Of a DNA stretch of 64,000 nucleotides, positions 1-12,300 are shown in pieces. The notes below the pieces were generated by a model, which was not told the origin of the DNA, made no database searches, and was given only the letters and a program-made list of their open reading frames with translations. Source of the stretch: Pterobdella sp. o SKG-2022 (lineage: Eukaryota > Annelida > Clitellata > Hirudinida > Piscicolidae); NCBI GenBank assembly GCA_964035795.1, contig OZ038320.1, forward strand, positions 23,872,118-23,936,117, read 5' to 3'. The position numbers and the translations under genes are program-made. Each line of letters starts with the position of its first letter. Position 1 is the stretch's first letter.

Positions 1-321
1 CATCCCGATGGAATGCAAAAAAACAATGAAAAATTATGAAAATAAAAGATGCCGATGGAAGAAAACAAACAAAATAACATGAATCAATATAATAAAATAC
101 TTGATATTGTTAGTAGGAAAATTGACCTTTTGCGAGACAACTTTACAAAAAGTTTCGGACAGCTTTTCATTTATAATTTGGTGTTTGTTTTGGTACAATT
201 CTGCTATTCACACTACCCTACATTATCACATCGATTTGAGTTTTAGGTGAATAACTTAATACGATTTATTAGTATCATCATTATTATTATTATATGATAC
301 AAAATAAATAAGTATAATCAC

Positions 322-3300
322 CATTAGTGTTGTTCTCTAAGGAGAAAATGTTGAAGTCCCACCTATTGACCCTTGATAGCTGGTGCTGTGGTGAAGAAAA
401 AATTTCAATAAGGATATTGATAATAATATAAGAAGTGATTGTTATATTGATAATATTAATATTATAAAAAATCAATCATTAATTCATGAAATAGTTATGA
501 GACGCTGAACAAGCAACTGAAATTGTTTTTAAATTTGATATTAAATTTGATAGTGCAGCCATTTCATGAAAAACGAATAATAAAACAAATGAAAAAAATG
601 TGCCAGTTCCTAGTGTTAAATATTCTGTATAATGAAGTTGTAATATTATTATTGTGAATTATAATACTTATGTAAATGATCATTCTTATTATGTCCTGGG
701 ATTATGACGTTAAACTGTACCAAACATAGCGCCGGCAATTCAAGGCTGCTTTTCTGTTATAAGCAAGATAAGAGTAAAATTTGACAGCAGGTACCGACAA
801 ACTGATATCCTGGTATGGTTTTCATTCGGCTTGGTGGATGATCCTTCTTTTTTTGAAAACGGTAAGACAAACTGCCCAAGTGTGGGAACGGCGGATCTTG
901 AATACGATAATTTCAAGTTTTAAGAACGATGATGATAATATTTTGATAATGATAAGAAATAAAGGTGAAAATTAAGTCGATACATTCAAATACAGCTAAA
1001 AAATGTCTATGAAATTATGCAAAAATTTCATTGCTTCTTTATTGTCACAATATTCAACATATATCAAATAAGTTTTAAATCAATAAATGACATTAGAAAA
1101 ATTTTATTTATAAAATTGACAATAAAAACCTTCTAAAAAACGATATGTATGTAAATAGAGATATAATTGATGAGTAGATTGAGTTTGAATAGTTCGATTA
1201 TTGAAATTATGAAACAAGAAATTTCGAAATAGTTGGGCCTTGTTGAAACAGGGTTGATGATCGTGTGAAGCAGGAATGGAATTTTAGGGTTGACGGTATA
1301 GAAGATGGAAAAGGTTAACTTGAAATAGCATGCTGAAAAACCTTTAAGGTAGACTTAGGTTAGTATTTGAAAATGCCTTCAAAAAGGTTGAGTGGAAAGA
1401 AAGGATGAAGTCATCAATGAAAGTCAATGATCTATTGGGGAAGAAAAAGATGTTGATCATAGTAGATGATTATATATAATACACAATATATAAATACCTT
1501 TATAATATGATATAACTTTGAAAAATAAAAAACAAGTGGTATCAAGATATTTGTAAATTTTTGAAAACTTAACGTAAATATATTCAAATAAAACCTTCGA
1601 AATCTCTAAAACTCAAAACCTTCAATTTGAAAAACTCCAAGCTGGCCAAAAAAAAATCTTTCATAATAAAACTACTTCTTAAAGAAAAAAATGCAAAAAA
1701 ACTGAATAAAAAACATACAAATCATCAATAAAAAGCCTAAAAGCACTAGCAAATAGCAGCAGAAGGCTCAATTCAACGACCATTTATACGCTATAATCCT
1801 CTCAGAAAGTAAATGATTAAGATGGATAGATGCTTATTTGGCTATATATCATGCCTTACATTCTTCCAATTACTCCCGCAAAAACTACTCGAGTTTTTGA
1901 CATTTTGAAACGGGTTTTTTGGATTTGTTTTTAAAGGTTGAAATAAAAATGGTGAAAAGATTTTTTTTTATTTTGTCAATTATTAGTAAAAATTGGTCCA
2001 TTATTTCTATAATAAATTATGATATCATTATAATATGACTATAAATTCCATATATATATTTATATATTTTTGATGAAAATAATGTTATGATGATTCTCGA
2101 AATGGTTATGATTGGAAGGTAATGATGGTGATGAGGATGATGACAACGGTGATGCAGGTTGGAATGGCTAAATGACAGCGGTTTATATTTTTTTGACACT
2201 TTTAGTTGTTTAAGAGCACATCTGACAACCTCAATTAGTTGCTCGAAATGTTTGAAAGAAGAATAAATAAAATATTTTTGGATATTTTTTAGTTTAAAAA
2301 TTAGCAATACTTTTCATGAATTTTATTCTTTTGAATACAAATATCAATAACCACTTTGGTATTTTATAACCACTGATTATTTTTACACATTTTTCTGCTT
2401 CAAAAGTAAAACATCATAAATAATGTTAGTATTTTTGTTTTTAAAAACTTGATCAAAATGAACGTTTTTTATTTTTTTTTCGAAAACTTTATTGGTAATT
2501 TTAACCATTTTTTCGTTATCAATAGTCAAAATCTTATAATTGTTTTTGCCAGTATATAACTAAAAATTTTCCCATCAATATTATTAAACTAGCCATTAAA
2601 ATATATTTCAAATAACCGTAACATTATAGTTATAAAGAATGGTGAATTTGGTAAAGAATGGATATAATACTAATTAAAATTTTTGATATTTGGAGTGAAG
2701 TTAATCATCATCGATTTACGTCCGTTTCCATGCTAGCATGGATCGGTCAAATATTATTGATTCTTATATTTAAGATTCCATATTTATAATTATTTGAAAT
2801 TTGTCTTTCCTCAAAATTTTTATTTGAATTATCAATGAATTTTACCTATTTTTTTTTAATTATGTCAATTTTATTTGAGAAATGTTATTGTTTCGAAGAA
2901 CCTTTGCTTATCATAAAGCGAACGACTCGATTCAAAGAAATACCATTTTTCTATTCTCATTCCTTGAATTCTATACCATTTTTACATGCTTGTTTTTTCA
3001 ACATAATCTATCCAAAATGGTAAGCGTAACTAGCACAATAATCATTTTCAATACGAGACATCATTGTAATAGACTTGCCTGATCATTTGTTATTACCGAT
3101 GTTTCTTCACTCAATCCATGTCCTTGATTCATACTAATGATCGTAATATAGCTTATATATGAATGATTGATGCCTTTATGCTTTTATCATCATCATCATC
3201 TTCATCATCATCATCATCATCATCATCATTACTCTTATTAACATTAGCTTCTTCAGATCGAATAAGCTCCTACCTAACATAATATGATATCTTACTTTTT

Positions 3301-6300
3301 AAATTGAAAAAAATATTTCTTCGGATTCCGACAAAACCCGCCTACTTCGATGGTTTCAAAAACTAATGAAACACTTTGACACCTCGAGCATCTCCATAAG
3401 ATTTACATTATACTTTATATATTAGCATTCAGCGCTACAAGCACTATATAAAATTCGTAACACGTTATTAAACTCTCAACATTGAATTATATAATCGTTT
3501 TGATACTCACTCTAGCTTGAAGGTAGTAGGATTGGTCGAGTAATAGAGCAGCCTCCCTTGACATTCCTATGGTATCAACCTGTTGAAGAATCATTTTTGT
3601 AGTAGTAGTATTATTAGTTGGTGTAGCAGTAGTAGTAGTATTAGTAGTTTTTGTAGTAGTATTAACAGAACAGTATCAATAGAAGTGGTAGCAGTATTTT
3701 TATAAGTAGGTACAGTGATGTTAGTGGTATTGTAAGTTATATTACTTCAAAAAACTAAAAAATATTATAATGAAAATTTTTAATCGGTAAGTCTTAATAT
3801 GATTTATGTGATCCATAAACAAATATACTTGGTGATTATTTTGATTGGAAGTCAATACTTGCTAATAAAAATACCCTTGAAACTGTAAAAAACTATTAAT
3901 AAATCAATCTTACTGATTATAATTGATAAACTAAACAGTATAATAATTAATATTGTGGCGTTGAAACGAGATAAAAAATCAATAACGAATATATAGCAAA
4001 GGCAATAGCAATGAAAACTAATATCAAAATCGTACTGGTTTTTCTCGCCTCCTGTTGAAGACGAGGTACAATGCAGAGGAATACCGCTTCACTCCCCCTC
4101 TGCCAGTGAATGTGCATCCTTCGACTGTGTGTTTTTGTGTGCGTGATTTTATGATTGAATAATATTTTCACAAATTATTAAGCTAATTATGTAAGTATAA
4201 AGATTTTTAGGTGTACTGCATATAAAAATTTCAATTCTACAATATTTGTGATCTCATTTATCACTTAGTATACTGAGCTCAAAACCCAAAGTACTTGATC
4301 GTTTTGGTTGGGTATAATTTATAGAAACTTTGCAATAGAACTTACTCAATAACTTCTATGATTTATTTAATTTGAGGCTTCTATTGCAAAGATTTTTTTT
4401 CATTTCAGGCTTCTTAATTGATGATAAAAATGTGAAACTTCAAAGTTCATTCTTAGTTCTAAGCTTGAAAAGATATTGTTTCGAGCATATGTTTAAAAAA
4501 ATACAGATTTTATTAATATTTTTCCTCCCTTGAAGCTATATCAAACTCATACAAAAACTTTTGAAAATTTAATCTGTAATTTTGGAAATGTGAGCGCAAA
4601 GAAGACCTAGAGCCATGAAAAGAATTGAAATCATCCTGCAACAAAGGCCACTCAGTCGTTAGTAATTCAAACTACGTTTATCGTGAAAATACGGACTTTC
4701 GAGAAAAGAATTAGTACGATGTAAAAACATGAATGCGTAGTTTGGAATTTTAATTTATACCTTAAAGCCTCTACATAAAATGAATATAACTACGGAATAA
4801 CGCTAAACTCTATGACAAGAAGATTTTTCCTCATAGTTTAAAAAAATCGCCAGCTTTGAGAGTAATGGAAAAAATTCTTTGAAATAACTATTGAAAATTC
4901 TGCAGCATCGACCCGATGAAATTTTGAAAAGCTTCAAAAATCTTCCAAGTTTTCATGGTTTTTTACAAAAATGCCATAAGATAACTACTATGAAGACTTC
5001 AGTAGCGATAGTGGTTGAAAAAAATGATGCAGATTTTGAGTCATTGGAATCTTAAAACGGAAAATATATTTTTGAAATCCAGAAAAATTATATTTTCTGC
5101 TTGCTGTACATTTCTTTGGTTAGCAACCGACATGTTCGGCTGTTTGCGAAATTTGCTTTTTAAAATGTTATTTTTTCTGCTTTTTGGACACGGTTTGTTT
5201 TTTATTTGTATCAAAATTATTTTAGAACTTTATTGTAAAAACTGTAGATTAACTTTATTCAAGTTTTCGAAATTTTTTTCGATTGTAAGTTTAGACGTTA
5301 GCGATATTTTAAAAACTGTAGTATTTATCTAATTACCTTATATTTAATTCAAAATACTTTTTTACAAAAAATGTCATATTCTAGAGATTTTTTGTTAAGC
5401 TTATCCCATAATACTAATCCTCCCTCACGTCAAGTGAAACGCAGAGTTTTTTATTTAAGCATTAGGAGTAATATATATAATAGTAATAGGTTAAATAAAA
5501 AAATGAATAACTACGATAAGAGTTTTAAAAATAATTGCAGATCCAACCAGAAAAAAGAAGAAAAATCTGAAAAAGAGTGGTTGAAAAGAAGGGCATGCTT
5601 CAAGAAAAATTGCCACAAAGAAAATGAAAGCTCTTTTCGAGTCGGATCTTTGAATGTTGGTTCGATGAGAAGGAAGGCTTCTGAAGTGGTGGAAACCATG
5701 TCGAGGAGGAAAGTCGATCTGTGTTGTTTACAAGAGACTCGTTGGAAGACCAACCTAAAACTTATTGCAGGCAGAAACTCTCGATATAAGTATTTTGGTT
5801 GTGGGAATGATGAGGGCACTTGTGGTGTAGGCATTCTACTGGCTGAGAAGTGGTGGGAGAAAATGTTTGAAGTGAGTCTCAGATAAAATCATTCTCATTC
5901 GATTGGTATTTGGATCAGTTGGGTTTATTTTTGTGAGTGTTTACGCAACTCAAGCTAACCTTAGTGAGGGTGTAAAAGATCAATTCTATTATGCGCTTCA
6001 ATCCACCATAGCTAGAGTTTCAACTTCGGAACAGCTAATCATAAACAGAGACTGGAATGGCTATATAGGATCACACTCTACTGCTTTTGAAGATGTGCAT
6101 GGTGGACAGGCTTTGGGAAAAAGAAACCATGAAGGTGAAAGACTGCTGGAATTTGCTGTTGCAAATGAGCTGGTGATTGGTAACTCCTGGTTCAAGAAGA
6201 GATTTGAGCATCTGGTTACATACCAGTCAGGAGATTATAAAACCCAAATTGACTACATATTGTATGAGAGAAGTTTTAGAAAAATGGTTTCTAATGTGAA

Positions 6301-9300
6301 AGTCATTGTTGGGGAAGAGTATGCAACACAGCATAGACTAGTGGTCGGTGACTTCAAAGATTGCACTCATTCACACCCCAAAAGAAGGTTTGTTCCTTGT
6401 AAAAAAGTTTGGAAACTAAGAGACTTTAAAAATCAAGTTGAATTTTCTAATTTTTTCGATACATTAATCCAAGGAAATGAAACTGGTAAAACTTTGAATG
6501 AGAGTTGAAAGTATCTGAAAAACAATTTGATTAATGTTGCAGAACAGGTTTGTGGAGTCTCCGCAAAACATACCTGGAAGAGGCAGACATTGTTGTGGAA
6601 TGACAAAGTGCAGCAAGCTGTGTCGCACAAACGCAAATGTTTCAAAGTATGGAAAACAGGAAGAAACAGAGATGCTAACCAGGCTGCTAAAAGTGCAGCC
6701 AACCTTGCTGTGCACATAGCCAAAAGTGATGCTGAGAAGATTGCGTTGAAACAAATCAATCTCAGATCTGTTGAGATATATCGACTGGCTAAGCAAATGC
6801 GGCGAGAGAACTCAGACCGTCATTGGGATGAACCGGTGAGAAATAATAATGGCCGAATGTCCCTGGATGTTGATTCCAAAAAAGAAGCATGGAAAGAGCA
6901 TTATATGCACCTTCTTAATGTTGAGTTTTCATGGAATCCAGGTTGTTTGCCCGAAGTTTATCCCGTGGAAGGTCCCAGCGAACCTATCACTACAGCAATG
7001 GTTAGAAAGGTCATTAATAAGACGAGCCTTGAGAAAACAGCGGGTTCTTCAGGTATTGTTGCTGAGATGCTCAAGGCCGCAGATCCAGGTGGTGCTAGTA
7101 TGATTCGAGATTTCAATGAAGACATCATCTTTGAGAACCGTATACAGTCTGAGTGGCAAGTAATTCACATAGTTTTTTTTTTTACCCCGAGCACCCTAGC
7201 CTTGTTGGGTGCTCCTCATGTCCCCATCAAGACCGTCCAGTGGTCGAGAAGCTCAGCCGCTCTCGCGGGGTCGGTCTACAAACTCTCAGGACCCAGTGTG
7301 GTATTTATTTTGGGGCAGGTAAAGAAGTGAAGGGTGTCGTGAATGTGTGTTTGGCAGAGTGGGCATGAAGGCGAGAAATGAGATGAGGGTGAGATTTTGT
7401 TGAGGTATGAGAGGATTAAAGGTGATTTGCTTGATCTGAGTTGGGCGAGAGTGCGGCAAGTGTAGTGGTCTAGAGTGGTTTCTGATTTGTGAATGAGTAA
7501 GGGTTGCTTGTTGAGGATTTTGTTGTGAGTGGATGATATGTAGTCGTGTACTATTTTTGTGTGTATGGTTTTCATGTTTTTTTTTATTTGTGTGTGAGAG
7601 GTGGACTGGGTGGAGGAGGAGGGTATGTTTAGGATGTAGTTGATGTTGTTGTTGAATGACTAGGGAGTCCTTCTCTAGGCTGAGAAGTTAGGGATGCTTG
7701 GGGCTTTGTGTTTGCTGTTGAGGTTGGATTCTTGTAGTGTGATGATGTGTATTTTTTGTTTGTGTATTAGGTGGGTGAGTTCAGTTGTTTTCTTGGTGAT
7801 TGAGTTGATGTTGAGCTGCATTATGTTGATGTTGTTTGGTATTGTTAAAGAGGGAGTTGGTTGGTTTTGGGTGGTTGGTTTGGTTTGTCGATGTGTGTGG
7901 AGGATTTTTTGTGTTAGATTGTGTATGTGGGGAAAAGTTTTTGGGGTAGGGGTTTGATGTGTGTGACATATGAATGAGGGTGAGTAGGATTTGAGTTTGA
8001 TGTGTGAGCATTTGAGGTGAATCCAGTGAGGGGTGGTATGATTGCATTGGATGGAGGTTTGATATGAAGTGATTTTATGTGTACATATAGCACAGTGCCA
8101 CATGGGTCTCGGGTTGCTTTCCACATCTCCTGCGAGAAGCAGCTGAGCCCTTTTCCACCAGTCCGGGTCTTGGTGGGGGCAGGCCATAAAAAATATGGCC
8201 TGATTTGAGGTCCTCCTCTTGAAAAGAGAGAGGACGGAGGGTGATGAGGCAGATTTGGTCCTTTAGAGGACACATCCCGACCACGTGTAAGCCTGCCTCT
8301 CTCGGGACAAATACACATAGTCAGTGTATATAACTGTAAAGGTGACGCTTTAAACAGGTCTAACTATAGGGGTTTGAAGTTAATTGATCAAGTTATGAAG
8401 GTTTTGGAGCGCGTAGTGGAAGGTTTTAGAAGACGGAGGGTGGTGATTAATGATATGCAATGTGGTTTTATGCAAGATCGGGGAACAACTGACACCATAT
8501 TTATTCTCCGTCAGTTACAGGAAAAGCATCTGGTTGCTGGTAAGCCCCTCTATTAAGCATTCATTGACTTGGAGAAAGCCAGAGTGCCACGAGAAATGAT
8601 TTGGTGGAGTATGCGAAAATTGAAAATTGATGAATGGCTTGTGAGAATTGTACAATCTATGTACAAAAAAGTTAAAAGTAGAGTGAGACTTGGTGAAGAG
8701 TATAGCAACTTGTTTGATGTTCGGGTAGGTTCTGTACTTAGTCCATTACTTTTTGTTATTGTGCTGGAAGCTTTATCTATGGAATTTTTTACAGGTTACC
8801 TTTGGAAGATTTTGTATGCTGATGACTTAATGGTAAGTTCATGGATGAGCTATTAGCGAAGTTGAGAACATGGAGATCGGAGATGGAGAAAAAGAGGTTA
8901 AGGGTGAATATGGGTAAGACAAAGCTAATGGTTTCTGGTTCAAAACTTAATGTGTTGAAAAAATCTGGGAAGTATCCTTGTGGTGTATGCCAAGCAAGTG
9001 TGGGTAGAAATGCTATTTAGTGTGGAGGCTGCAGGCAATGGGTACACAAGAAATGCAGCGGCATAAAAGGCTGTCTAACTTCGGATCTTAACTTTCGATG
9101 CGCTCGTTGCCTTGGTACAGATCGGCCTGTTGATAGGAGATTAGTAAAGGAAGTAATGATCGGTGATAAAAAACTAGAAGTTGTCCCAAAGTTCTGCTAT
9201 CTTGGAGATTTGTTATCTGCAGGTGTTGGATGTGAGCTTGCTTCAATAACACGTTGTGTGTCTGGGCTAAATTTCGCCAACTTCTTCCACTCCTTGCTAA

Positions 9301-12300
9301 TCGTCATTTACCATTATTGACCAGAAGCCGTGTCTATTCAACCTGTGTCAAAAGAGCTATGTTACATGCTGCTGAAACATGACCCGTAAGTTTCCACATT
9401 GAACCACCTTAAAAGAAACGACCTTGCCATGATTCGCTGGATGTGCAACCTCAAAACGAATGATAACGTTTGTTCTCACTCATTCCTTTCAAAACTTGGC
9501 ATTCAGGATATTGAGGTAACTCTTCGTACAAGCAAAATGGACATGTAAAGTAGTGTGGGTTAGATCTCTCAAGTGCGAAAGTTGGATTTAGATACTTGCA
9601 AGAAGCCCGGCAGGCCCAAAAAGACTTGGAATGAGCTCATATTGAATAATAAAAAAAATCTAGACATGGTTTGTGCGGATCCACTTGATCGCTCTTAATG
9701 GAAAAGCCGACTTGGAGATAGAACTTTCAAAATTGCAACCCTTGGTAAAGGAAAACGCGCTATAATAAGGATTTGATTGATAAAACTGGTTATTGTCTTT
9801 CACCAGCTTTTCTAGCACCACGGGTATAAGCATTATGAATTTTCAAAAGTAAAAACCTAACAGAAGAAAAAATCGTGATTCAAAAGCAATGACTGATTCA
9901 CAAGAGGATTATAACACTACCCACTATAAATTAGAACGTGTAACAGAAACAAGGTGTGAAACTTAATCACTTCCCATACAACACTCGGTAAACACACAAG
10001 GAAGTATGCACCAGTGACAAATGCTTATAAAAATTAATGAAACATGTGAGTGTATGTTGTTTTATGAAGCTTTTGGTTACACAAGGTTCAAGTACAGTTT
10101 TAATATAAGGGTTTATATTGTAGATATAAGGGCATATTGCATTAAAGTCATTAAAGAGCATGTGAGGTGCATCACAAGCTTATTAAAAGCCATCATGGTA
10201 TGAAGTACTGAGTTGATGAACAACCATCATGATAAATAGATGAAAAAATATTTATTATATTACAAAAATATATTAGTAACATGGATAACAAAAAAAAATT
10301 TAATTAACTAAGAGAAACTGATATAACCTATATCAAAAAAAAATTGGTATGTTGTTACAAAAATGGTTTAAATAATTATATAGTCTACTTTTATATGCTG
10401 ATGACCTGGTTTTGATCTCAGAATCACTAGACGATTGTATATCCAAATTCAGAAAATGCAAACTGGAAATAGAAAACGAAGGATTGCGGGTGAACTCCAA
10501 AAAAAAAATTCATGATGATCGGTTCTGAAAACTCGAGGGGTTCTGGAGCTTTTCCTTGCAGTTTATGCCGCAAAGATGTCGGCGTCAACTCAATTTTTTG
10601 CTCGACACGCTCTCATTGGGTCCACAAGATGTAGTGGTTTGACTGGAAGACTGAAGAATCAGGTTTATGTATGTCCTCGCTGTCTCAATTTAGCGCCATC
10701 TTTGGATTATAGGCCTCTCAAGGAGGTTATTGTTGGTAATGCCACAATGGATGTAAAACCAAAGTTTTGCTACCTTGATGATATGTTGTGTGCAGATGGA
10801 GGTAGTGAGGTGGCAGTTAATATCAGATGTTCAGTTGCTTAGAGCAAATTTAAATAACTGTTGTCCATATTGACCTTAAAACATCCCCATGGAATCTCGT
10901 GGCAAATTAAACACATCTTGTGTGCGTTTTGTCTTGTTATGTGGCAGTGAAAACTGGGCTACAACAGTTGCTTTTTTGCAAAGGCTTCAGCGCAACGATA
11001 GGCCTATGATCCATTGGATATGTGGCGTTAAGCCAAAAGACAGAAGTTCATCATCAGCCTTTTTAACGAAACTCAAAATTCCAGACATAGGAACTCTGTT
11101 ACAGAGCCTTCATCGTCGTTGGTGTGGTCACGTGCAACGTGCTTGAACTTCCTCTGCCTGGAAGTCGTTCCTGTGGTAAACCAGCAAAATCTTGTTGAAT
11201 TGTTTTGAAAAAAATATGGAATCCTATAGCTTGGAAAATGAGGACCCACTCAATAGAGCTGAGTGGAGAAAGTGTATTAGCCGACTCCTGTATACTCCAG
11301 CTACTGGGACACCTATAGCAGTATAATCTAAGATGAATAATAATAATATTCTAAGGCTTATTTAACATTAAAGCTTTTCCAAGTCTCTTCCTATAATCGT
11401 GATACAACATCAATAACAACTGTTATAACGTTACAAAGAAAGCAGACTCACAAGTATCGTCTGGCTTGCTGAGTCCACCGTCAGACTTGGACTTGCCCCT
11501 CTGATCCTTAGTGACGCTCTTCAAGATGGCCTTCTTTTTATTGGCTGAATCCTCCGGATCGTCTTGTCGAATGTAGATGCTTTTATCGGGTTTTTCAAAA
11601 TTCTTAATTTCTGGTTTTTTTGAAGTCGCAAGTTTTTCGCTTCTATCGAAAATCTTGATTTTATCGATTTTTTCGTTTTTATCAATTTCTCTGCTTTTAC
11701 GTGATATATCATACAGTTCGGTTGTTTTTCGTTTATCACCCTGATCCTGTCTCACGAATGCATCTTCTTGGTACTTTGTGGTGCCATACGTGCGTGATCC
11801 TTCAATGGGAATGATGATTGAAAGTTAGTTGCATCATTGATAAGTAGGTGAATTTTTCAATGATGCAAGATGTGAGCTTTGATGAAGCATGAATCATTAA
11901 AAAACACAATTTGAAAAATTAAAATAAATAAAATTGATTCAATAGAATAATGCGCTCAAACTCTTGAAAACAAATAATCTACAAACTGGATCAAATGTCT
12001 TTTATCACACAACACCTAAACCATCACACCAACCAACCAATCATACTAGGCTGATAACTACGAAACGAATGGACCCAATAGTATTTAGCATACTTAACAT
12101 ATATTGAAATGTTTCATTCAGCTCAAACAATGCTTAACCAGCGTTAATTGCATTGAAATACCTGATAATGAATAAAGTTTGTAAGGGCATTGGAGTGGTT
12201 TTTGCTGATACACCAGTAATAACTTGTCAATGAGAGTGGAACAATACAACAATACAGACTTTTCAAAGAGAAGTAATAACGATAAAAAAAATATTATTTA

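Larger units (their letters stand above)
7174..8313 (-). mobile_element. LINE B: internally deleted CR1-like LINE with PHD finger and 2A-like motif, inserted in LINE A
   Basis: A minus-strand non-LTR element flanked by CACATAGT. Its 3' end is a poly(A) tail (T-run at 7174-7184 on the plus strand). The last part of the RT ORF (7276-7670) contains RSSKSPLILSYLNKI and CPLCQTHIHDTLHFF, typical of CR1-like C-termini. It is joined at about 7670 directly to the N-terminal ORF (7675-8187), so nearly all of the endonuclease and RT is missing. The 3' 110 bases are nearly identical to a second copy at 44741, which marks a family. The 5' end lies near 8313. Confidence 0.85.
5371..9776 (+). mobile_element. 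Degenerate LINE A (non-LTR retrotransposon, APE endonuclease + RT), split by LINE B
   Basis: The plus strand encodes in order an APE-type endonuclease, a linker, a reverse transcriptase with ILYADDLM, and a C-terminal zinc-finger region (CGVCQ...CGGCRQWVHKKC...CARC) followed by a KFCYLGD stretch. Several stops and frameshifts make it non-functional. At 7174 a second LINE is inserted in opposite orientation; taking it out with one target repeat returns one open frame across the junction. The ends are approximate: the first in-frame ATG is at 5371 and similarity fades near 9776. The order EN-RT-CCHC-like finger resembles invertebrate RTE-like/craniofacial-development-protein-2-like LINEs; the exact clade is not certain. 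It lies in intron 3 of the minus-strand gene, antisense to it. Confidence 0.85.

Noticed and set aside
3947..4171. Minus-strand ORF with a strong predicted membrane span (TSTILILVFIAIAFAIYSLL).
   Set aside because: It overlaps exon 4124-4036 of the left-edge gene in another frame, and only the non-TM frame keeps codon phase with the exons on both sides. Kept as an alternative: an isoform ending in this frame cannot be excluded.
5015..5332. Plus-strand 105-residue hydrophobic ORF.
   Set aside because: Phe/Leu/Lys-rich translation of AT-rich DNA just before LINE A; no motif, no promoter and no match. It could be LINE 5' leader.
7694..7957. Plus-strand ORF of 87 residues, Val/Cys/Leu-rich.
   Set aside because: It is the antisense of the LINE B N-terminal ORF.
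5371..11335. Region considered as a possible undescribed multi-gene system.
   Set aside because: Every coding piece is explained by LINE endonuclease, RT or zinc-finger parts with stops and frameshifts.
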